A DNA stretch of 48,886 nucleotides, taken from positions 1 to 48,886 of the forward strand of contig KN834897.1 in the NCBI GenBank assembly GCA_000827265.1. Reading direction: 5' to 3'. This stretch comes from Collybiopsis luxurians FD-317 M1. Taxonomy: Eukaryota > Basidiomycota > Agaricomycetes > Agaricales > Omphalotaceae. Each line of letters starts with the position of its first letter. Position 1 is the stretch's first letter. A model generated the notes under the pieces. The model made no database searches. It saw only the letters and a program-made list of their open reading frames with translations, and was not told where the DNA came from. The position numbers and the translations under genes were made by a program. Shown piece by piece: positions 42,311 through 48,886 of this stretch.

Positions 42311-43278
42311 CAGTTGAGGACAAACAAAGTCAGTGAATTTTTTGACTGAGTAATTATAAGGTCAGATTGTATGAGAGCTAATAGTTTTATATATTTCATA
42401 CATACTGAGATGTATACGAAGTTATTCCTTTGAGCGAATTGTTTTGATTCTCAATCTTGACCTGCTGACCCCCCAAAATTGGCCACCCCACCCAAAAAAA
42501 CTGTAAAAATAAGAAAAAATGTGGAAAGTGTCCTTTTCCAAAACCAAATACAATCTGAGGACAAAAAAAAAAGTCCATCCTGCGAAGAATTATGTATCTT
42601 AAAAAGGAAAATTTACATGTGATTTCTGTGGCAATGATTTTGAAGCTCTGTGGGTTCCTCGAGTGCTTTTTGTTATGCCTGGAGGACAGCCACCAAAGTG
42701 CAAGTGAAACATTACCGGGCTGGAAAATCAAAAGAGGCTGACTCTGAAAGCTCCCTCTGATGCACCAGCTACACCATTTGACAGTGGTTGGCACCACACT
42801 ACAATGTGAGACAACAACTCAGTGGCCCGAGTGACAGCAATCAGCTGGAGAAAATGAAGACATTCCAGGAAGCAAAAGATGCAACTTTTGAGTATCTGAA
42901 TGCATGCCCAACTGATATCATTTGACAACTCATCAACTGCTCATGAAGATTTATGAGTACATATCGGGTTGGGCTGACCAGGAGGGCAGCAGAGTGGGCT
43001 GTCACAAAACAACAGCAACATTGGGTTTCGGCACAGGCAATCATGCAGATAAAGGCTGTTTTGAACTGAGATGGAGGTACAGGTCTGGCATGTAGGGTAA
43101 ATATATCAGCAAGATGAACAAAAAAAAATTGGCCATTCCTTAGACATTATGGGATAACTTTGGAAGTGGTTTTTTGAGCTGTTGACAATGTTCTGGTTCT
43201 GTTTCAGGCAATATTATGGCCCCGATAACTCAACTTCCCCATATATAGAATTGGTTGACTTTGTTTGTCCTCGACTGT
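42311..43278. mobile_element. 968-base deletion derivative of a DDE transposon, TA-flanked
   Basis: The left end reads 'cagttgaggacaaacaaagtca'-like sequence (42311-42332). The right end, on the other strand, begins cagtcgaggacaaac, then aaagtca: one mismatch in about 22 bases. TA flanks both ends (42309-42310, 43279-43280). Inside, only the C-terminal end of a DDE transposase remains. The length and missing catalytic core make it non-autonomous. Confidence 0.88.
42840..43067 (+). pseudogene. C-terminal remnant of a DDE transposase
   Basis: Reading plus: ENEDIPGSKRCNF-type decay, then in the coding frame EYLNACPTDI, LINCSWRFMSTYRVGLTRRA, AEWAVTKQQQHWVSAQAIMQ, IKAVLN and a stop. The SWRFM.AYR.GLT...A.WA motif is the tail that follows the last catalytic Glu in a common basidiomycete DDE transposase family. 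The corresponding tail in the 3,148-base element reads HYFMDAYHQGLNGCQAAWAA. The catalytic D, D and E are all missing here. Confidence 0.7.
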
Positions 43279-43280
43279 AC

Positions 43281-44353
43281 ATTAGAAAGAGTTTCAAGTA
43301 TAATTTTACAGTAATTGGTATCGCCTGATTTGACAGAGAATCACCTGGTCAGCATCGGTCTTCCTGAATCTTAACATAGCGGCTTCAAGCTATCTGCTGC
43401 ATGTATCAGTGATGTGCTTAAGACCTTCATTAAAACCTCCTAAGTATATTAAGTGCATGTTAGGACACCTATTAACACTACTTAATTTCTTTGTATTCAT
43501 CACCCAAACTTAAAGCCTCATCATCTGAGATGCTATTGTCCTATTTTAATGCTAATAATGCTAAGAGCTCCTTAAGAAGCTTCTCTTACTAAGTGAAGGC
43601 AATCTGCCTAGCAGGCCATCACTGTGACTGTTCACTAATAAGTCTTGAGTGGCTGGCTCCAGAGTGATACCACCGAAAGAAATGTAAGAGAGCAAGGAAG
43701 TCATGGTCATTACAGGCCTCAAACTCCCCTTATTAGAGGCATTTTTATCTGACAGCATTTGTCGCCGGTGTGCCACACCCAAACATTGATCACATCCATA
43801 TTAAGACCTAATTAGGATCTATGTAAATATCCAGATAAATTTAGGTCCTAAGCCTTAAGCCCATCCCTGGTATGTATTATTCTTTCTATATGACCAAAAT
43901 AGTGGAAGGATAGTGTCTTCAAAGATGGCGGCACCAATATAGCTTGTACAGCTCGGCTACTTACAGATTATTTGCTATATATTTAATTTAATAATGCGTC
44001 TCATCATACTCAGCAATCCTTCACTGAAAACTCCTCAAGGTGGCTGTACATTATGCTCTGCCTGTCAGATTTCAGCAGTAGAGGTTAAGTTTGCATCAAT
44101 TGAAACTGCCAAGCTTTGCAGCAAAATATTAACTTACAATGCAGCATCACTGAGGAGAGCACCTACTGCGTCGCAAGGACTTGCAGCTACATTTTGATGT
44201 TTAAGCAATGTTATGGACTAGTGTGTTATCTCTCCAGGGAATACATGCAAGATGGAAGGATACTTACTATGCAGCCTGAGGTTACTTCCAATGTTTTTAA
44301 TGTAGAGATTTGCTACAGAACCGTAGCTCTGGCTTGAAGAATTCCAGTTACTT
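43281..44353. other. Gene-free AT-rich DNA next to the TPR array
   Basis: About 1.07 kb with no supported gene. It may contain the decayed end of the TPR gene: 44090-44180 has aagctttgcagcaaaat-like fragments, but I cannot align full repeats. Confidence 0.4.
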
Positions 44354-45111
44354 GTCTTGTATTTGTAAAATGTCACCCAGACTTTGAAGACACTGTGCAA
44401 CTGCTTGCATCATGAAGTTGATTCCCAATATTTTGAAATGCAGATTTTGCTTCCAGAAGCATTGCTCTGGCTTCAGGATATTTGGCTTCCATGTGGAAAA
44501 TGTCACCCAGTCTTTAAACACATTGTGCAGCAACAAGTTGGTCCCTAATATTTTGAGATGCAGATTTGTTAGAGATGATGAGATATGAACAGTCAGATCA
44601 CTCACAGCTCAAACTTCCATTTGACCATTTTGATGAGTGTTTCCTATTTCCAAATTGATAGTTAGATAGTTTACGACATTAGCCTATCCAGCCATTTTTA
44701 TTTACAGAATTTAGAATAAATTCTCAGTGCATTTGACCAGCGATTTTGCTTGGTACTGGAATTTCAATGTTTTCTCCAATACATTTTGCTTTCAGAAGCA
44801 TTGCTGTGGCTTCAGGGTGTTTGACTTCCATCTGCAAAATCTTATCCAGACTTTTTTGACACTGTGCAGTATGGCAAGTAGGTCCCCAATATTTTGAAAT
44901 GCAGAGTTTGCTTCCAGAAGTATTGCTCTGGCTTCAGGGTTTCTGGCCTCCATCTGCAAAATATTACCCAGACTTTTTTGACACTGTGCAGCATCAAGTT
45001 GGGATCCAATATTTTGAAATGCCGATTTTGCTTCCAGAAGCATTGCTCTGGCTTCAGGGTATCTGTCTTCCATTGACAAAATGTCACCCAGACTTTGAAC
45101 ACACTGTGCAG
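44354..45111 (-). pseudogene. 3' part of a TPR-array gene, decayed and cut off by a transposon
   Basis: On minus from 45111: CVQSLGDILSMEDRYPEARA, MLLEAKSAFQNIGSQLDAAQ, CQKSLGNILQMEARNPEARA, then a one-base insertion near 44870 breaks the frame. Two further repeats are readable at about 44575-44354, interrupted by about 180 bases of unrelated sequence (44576-44760). The 120-base (40-residue) unit is a tetratricopeptide type (LG...Q.LGDI....KYPEARA...EA...F). It continues the array at 48264-48886 on the other side of the transposon. TPR arrays of this kind form the C-terminal sensor of many fungal NLR-like proteins (NB-ARC or NACHT). Any such N-terminal part would lie outside the window. Confidence 0.8.
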
Positions 45112-45113
45112 TA

Positions 45114-48100
45114 AGGTAGGAGACAAGCAAATTCATCCAACCCCTTGTGGCAGTTTCCCATGGACTATATAAGGTGATTTTTTGTGTGCTCACACTTTTT
45201 CATTTTTGCTTCTATCGCACTTATCAAAAATATGGCCCCAACATTTTCTTGAATATACATCTCATGTAGCTGTGGTTTTTTTCCTGCATTATGTTGGTTA
45301 AAATTGAAGGACTAGTTCCAATTTTACTACGTCTTTAGGTGTGCACTAGAATTTAAGTTTTTGTGGTGGAATTGCCCACATATTGCACCTTCATGAGCTT
45401 GTAAATGCCCCCACAGAAGAGTCTTCTCAAAAATGAGCTAAGAACTTCTTTGGACTTGGCAATGGCCTAAAGGGAGCTGTAGATAAGCTGACCCCTTGCA
45501 AAAAGAGGAAGCAGGAGGCAATAGACTTCTCACTGCATAAAAGGCAAAAGGTATGCACTCAATAATATGTTGAATACTCCATATTTATGTGGAGCTTAAG
45601 GACTCGCAACCCTATCAGAGCCTTCCAAAGTCCTACCAATCCACCCCATTCCCAGACAATACAGCATATGAGATTCCGATTGAACAAAATTCCTATTTCA
45701 TCTTTGAAGTTGCCTACTACATCAAGTTCTCAAAAACCTTCTCATTCTAAATTTCATCTTACTTCGCTGCTTGTGCAGAAACTTAGTCCCAAAAAGTTGC
45801 ATCTTGAGGACTCTAATCCTGGTCTCAACGATGACATTTCATTTCTTGCGTGGTGTCATCTTGCCCAGGATCCTACTCCCTTCAGTAATCTTATGTTAGA
45901 TGGAAACATGTCAGATGCATTAAATGATGCAATACATCAAATTCATATCAATTATGATCACATCTCTATTCGCTCCTCTGATCCATCACAAGACACCAAA
46001 TCACTTGTATATTTCTGAGACGCATTCTGATGGTCCTTCTACTCCTCAGTCTGCAAACCAGCTGAAGAAGCTACATAATAAAGACAATAGAAGGCATCGA
46101 GAGGAGGAGCTTAGACAGGCCCATGAACGTCACAGAGAAGCAGAGATGTATGCTGATGGTAGACTTTGTGAAGCCCCAACTGTGGAGTTAGCTCAGGATG
46201 CTGTTGCTGACTTGCTAGTGCACCTGAAAGGTGAACCTTGAGGAAAACATAGTGCATATAAGCATCCACACATTAATTTCTTCTCTCAAGAAAGCTTGAA
46301 GGAATGCAGGCTTTCTTGAAGCTTTCTAGTGATCCTCAGTCCATGAATCATGGAAAATGGCATCTCTCCTCCATACAGGCTGCAATATCTTTGGGACATG
46401 GCACTTACTGTGCTTGTCAGCTGAGAATCTTGGCACCCACCTATATTGCAGACCGGAAATTGCTCCCTAACAATCCATATGGTTGATGGACCACCTGCAT
46501 GCTTGCAGATGAAGATCTTGTCAATGAGGTCAATCTTTACCTGCAGGAACTTGGCAATAAAATCTCTGCTGAGAAATTAGTTCACTATTTTTTACATCCA
46601 GATGTCATGGAATGGCATTCAATTGATAAAACCATCAGCATTCACACTGCTCACTGCTATCTGACAATGCTTAACTATTGCTTTGGCCATCCATCAAAAG
46701 CACAGTATAAAGATTGATATGAGCAAGAAGATGTTGTTTACGATCATGATAACAGATTCATTCCAAAGATGCATATGCTCCTTTTACATGTGCAAACATT
46801 TAACAGCAATGACCTTGCACTTCCTCCTCCTCTCCTCAATGGTAAATCCATCATTATCTGGTATCATGATAAAACTATCTTCTATACTCACTATTGTCAT
46901 TGGAAGATATGGTTTCATAAGGATGCAGTGGATTCAGAACTGGCCATAAAAAGGGGAGGTCACACTTATGATAGCCCACTTTGTTTCTGCAGAGTTTGGA
47001 TGGCTGGTCAGTCTAGATGGCCAGGAAAGAGCCCACTGTGAATTTAAGCCAGGTAAAAACAAGGATGGTTACTTCACTGCGGAGGATATTCGAGCCCAGG
47101 GTACCCCGAATATGAGCATATTCTTGTATATGATAATGTGGCAACTCATCTCAATCATCCTATAGACCCTTCGAGTTATTAGCATGTAACATGACTCGAG
47201 GGATTTCTCAATCATTTGGTGTTGAAGTCACTGAACAGAATAAGGCTGATGGCACACCAGTCTACAGAAGCAATGGGAAACTATCAAAGGTCAAAATCAG
47301 GATAGGACCAGGACAATTCTCCAATGGGAACCTCAGGATCTATACTTTCCTAATGATCATCTACAATATCCTGGTTGGTTCAAGGGTATGGAACAGATTT
47401 TATGTGAATGTGAAATCAAGATGTCACACATCAAACTCATGGAGTGCAAAAATTTCACTGTGAGCCTCACAATACAAACTGTTGCATACACCACATTCTA
47501 TACAATCAACCCATTTTTGTGAAGATTGAATCATTTCTCGAGAATCAATGCAAGGCCAGGGACTTCACAGTAGTCTTCCTTCTGAAATTCCACTGTGAAC
47601 TCAATCCCACAGAGCAGTGCTGGGGATACACAAAGCATGCATTATGTCTCTATCCAGAGTCTAATTTGAAGATGAGCTTTGCCGGAATGCTCTAGAGTCT
47701 TTGGATAGCATCCCAATAGTCTCAATTCATCAGTAAGGTTACCAGATCTAATAAATTGTTTTCTATATCTAAAATATATTTGACAGATTTGTGACTCATA
47801 CCCATTACTTTATGGATGCTTACCATCAAGGCTTGAATGGATGCCAAGCAGCTTGGGCTGCATGGAAGTAAAGAGGACATAGAGTTCTTCTGCAAGGTAT
47901 CATGCAGGAGTTGCTTGAGGCAGAAATTACTTAACTTTCCTAATCATTATAGACAATATTATCTTCTGAAATCTTGTTGTTGTATTTCTTATAATTAGTA
48001 GTATACTGTCTTTCCGTATTTTTACATATCCTAATGTTGTAAAATTGGAACTAGTCCTTCAACTTTTTGATCAAAAAAATGCAGGAAAAAAAGCCACAGC

Positions 48101-48261
48101 TACATGAGATGTATATTCAAAAAATGTTGGTGCCATAATTTTGATAAGTTTGATAGAAGGGAAAATATAGAATGAAAAAGTGTGAGTGTGCAAAAAATTG
48201 CTTTATATAGTCCATGGGAAACTGCCATGAGGGGTTGGACAAGTTTGCTTGTCCCCTACCT
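45114..48261 (+). mobile_element. 3,148-base DDE transposon with about 215-base inverted termini, TA duplication
   Basis: The left end (from 45114) and the right end (to 48261, read on the other strand) both begin aggtagg(a/g)gacaagcaaa and stay similar for about 215 bases, including 'gcagtttcccatggactata' and 'gaatatacatctcatgtagc'. TA dinucleotides at 45112-45113 and 48262-48263 flank the ends. The element encodes one transposase, now broken. It splits a TPR repeat: joining the flanks across a single TA restores a unit of the form cactgtgcag-ta-ccaagtaggtcccc, which matches 'cactgtgcagcaccaagttg' elsewhere in the array. TA choice and an NPxE motif suggest affinity to the IS630/Tc1/mariner group. 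Confidence 0.9.
45587..47900 (+). pseudogene. DDE transposase of the 3,148-base element, broken
   Basis: Segments in order in shifting frames: an N-terminal region, then NHGKWHLSSIQAAISLGHGT with RILAPTYIADRKLLPNNPYG (46335-46485), EDLVNEVNLYLQELGNKISA and a helix-turn-helix-like ISIHTAHCYLTMLNY (46499-46717), the first catalytic Asp in IIIWYHDKTIFYTHY (about 46850-46890), the second in ILVYDNVATHLNHPIDPSSY (about 47120-47180), the Glu in KFHCELNPTEQCWGYTKH (47594-47640), and the tail YFMDAYHQGLNGCQAAWAA. All three acidic residues are still encoded, but at least four frame changes or stops (near 46018, 46241, 46486, 46717, 47041) prevent a complete protein. Some breaks could be introns. Confidence 0.8.
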
Positions 48262-48263
48262 TA

Positions 48264-48886
48264 CCAAGTAGGTCCCCAATATTCTGAAATACAGATTTTG
48301 CATCCAGAAGCATTGTTCTGGCTTCAGGGTATTTGGCTTCCATCTGCAAAATGTCACCCAGACTTTTTTGACACTGTGCAGCACCAAGTTGATCCCCAAT
48401 ATTTTGAAATGCAGATTTTGCTTCCAGAAGCATTGCTCTGGCTTCAGGGCATTTGGCTTCCATCTGCAAAATGTCACCCAAACTTTGAAGACACTGTGCA
48501 ACACCATGTTGGGCCCCAATATTTTCAAATGCAGATTGTGCTTCCAGAAGCATTGCTCTGGCTTCAGGGTATTTGTCTTCCATCCACAAAATGTCACCCA
48601 GACTTTGAACACACTGTGCAGCCCCAAGTTGGTCCCCAATATTTTGAAATGCAGATTTTGCTTCCAGAAGCATTGCTCTTGCTTCAGAGTATTTGGCTTC
48701 CATCTGCAAAATGTCACCCAAACTTTGAAGACACTGTACACCACCATGTTGAGCCCCAATATTTTGAAATGCAGATTGTGCTTTTAGAAGCATTGCTCTG
48801 GCTTCAGGGTATTTGTCTTCCATCCACAAAATGTCACCCAGACTTTGAACACATTGTGCAGCCCCAAGTTGGTCCCCAATATTTTG
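48264..48886 (-). pseudogene. TPR-array gene, part before the transposon, open to the window edge
   Basis: About five 40-residue tetratricopeptide-type repeats in one open frame entering from the right edge: DQLGAAQCVQSLGDILWMED, KYPEARAMLLEAQSAFENIG, AQHGVAQCLQSLGDILQMEA and so on, ending in KSVFQNIGDLLG, where the transposon starts. Repeats alternate between two types: WMEDKYPEARAMLLEAQSAF (type 1, followed by AQHG) and QMEAKYPEARAMLLEAKSAF (type 2, followed by DQLG). The true unit is therefore a 240-base pair of repeats. DNA identity between equivalent units is very high, a sign of recent expansion. The frame is intact here, but the protein would end inside the transposon, so the gene is disrupted in this genome copy. 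Confidence 0.85.

Noticed and set aside
44792..45193. TPR frame read through the transposon end as one protein
   Set aside because: The first codons lie inside the inverted terminus of the 3,148-base element, so this start is an artefact of insertion.
44354..48886. 120-base repeats as a CRISPR-like or satellite array
   Set aside because: The repeats are contiguous, without unique spacers, and translate to a tetratricopeptide pattern.

Overview
The window is nuclear DNA of a filamentous basidiomycete, probably an Agaricomycete. Genes are cut by many 50-80 base GT-AG introns. They include a Gcn20-type ABCF protein, an Nmd5/Sxm1-type importin, a fungal GH78-like glycosidase and a 7TM protein of a kind expanded in mushrooms. 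The surrounding DNA is full of broken gene copies and decayed transposons. No rRNA, convincing tRNA or CRISPR array was seen.

Layout, left to right: (1) 0.5-3.4 kb, a secreted low-complexity protein with a 15-base minisatellite, and a broken copy of its C-terminal domain upstream. (2) 3.8-6.2 kb, two tandem EXPERA/EBP-like membrane protein genes with identical exon lengths. (3) 6.7-9.5 kb, a GH78-like glycosidase, with a decayed fragment of it at 10.4 kb. (4) 10.9-11.6 kb, a broken ankyrin-repeat gene. (5) 12.8-16.3 kb, the GCN20/ABCF gene. (6) 16.7-20.9 kb, a degenerate tyrosine-recombinase retrotransposon (gag, RT, RNase H, YR) on the minus strand, then a repeat-rich stretch with two abutting perfect hairpins. 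(7) 23.0-24.3 kb, a 7TM protein. (8) 24.55-25.47 kb, a 5'-truncated LINE with poly(A) and a 15-base target duplication, followed by a broken GCN20 fragment. (9) 26.4-33.4 kb, a cluster of four paralogues (A, B, C plus strand; D minus strand) that share an N-terminal exon module. A, B and C share one C-terminal domain and D has an unrelated one; a 235-base MITE lies between A and B. (10) 33.9-34.7 kb, a relic of a KH-domain (BLOM7/KHDC4-like) gene. (11) 36.2-41.4 kb, the importin gene. (12) 42.3-48.9 kb, a 968-base deletion derivative of a DDE transposon, then a TPR-array gene on the minus strand split by a 3,148-base DDE transposon.

The housekeeping functions are translation control through the eIF2alpha kinase pathway (GCN20) and nuclear import. 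The rest looks like accessory chromosome: carbohydrate degradation, membrane proteins, and candidate non-self-recognition or signalling parts (ankyrin, NLR-type TPR repeats, and the A-D family with its Gly-Gly/Phe-Gly-Asp repeats). Many fragments derive from genes in this same window, which indicates repeated local duplication followed by decay. The A-D family is the best candidate here for something not yet described: one exon-encoded N-terminal module joined to different C-terminal domains, with exon phases conserved.

Exon boundaries were assigned by eye from GT-AG sites, reading-frame continuity and comparison between paralogues. They are firm for the EXPERA pair and the A-D family and less certain for small exons elsewhere.
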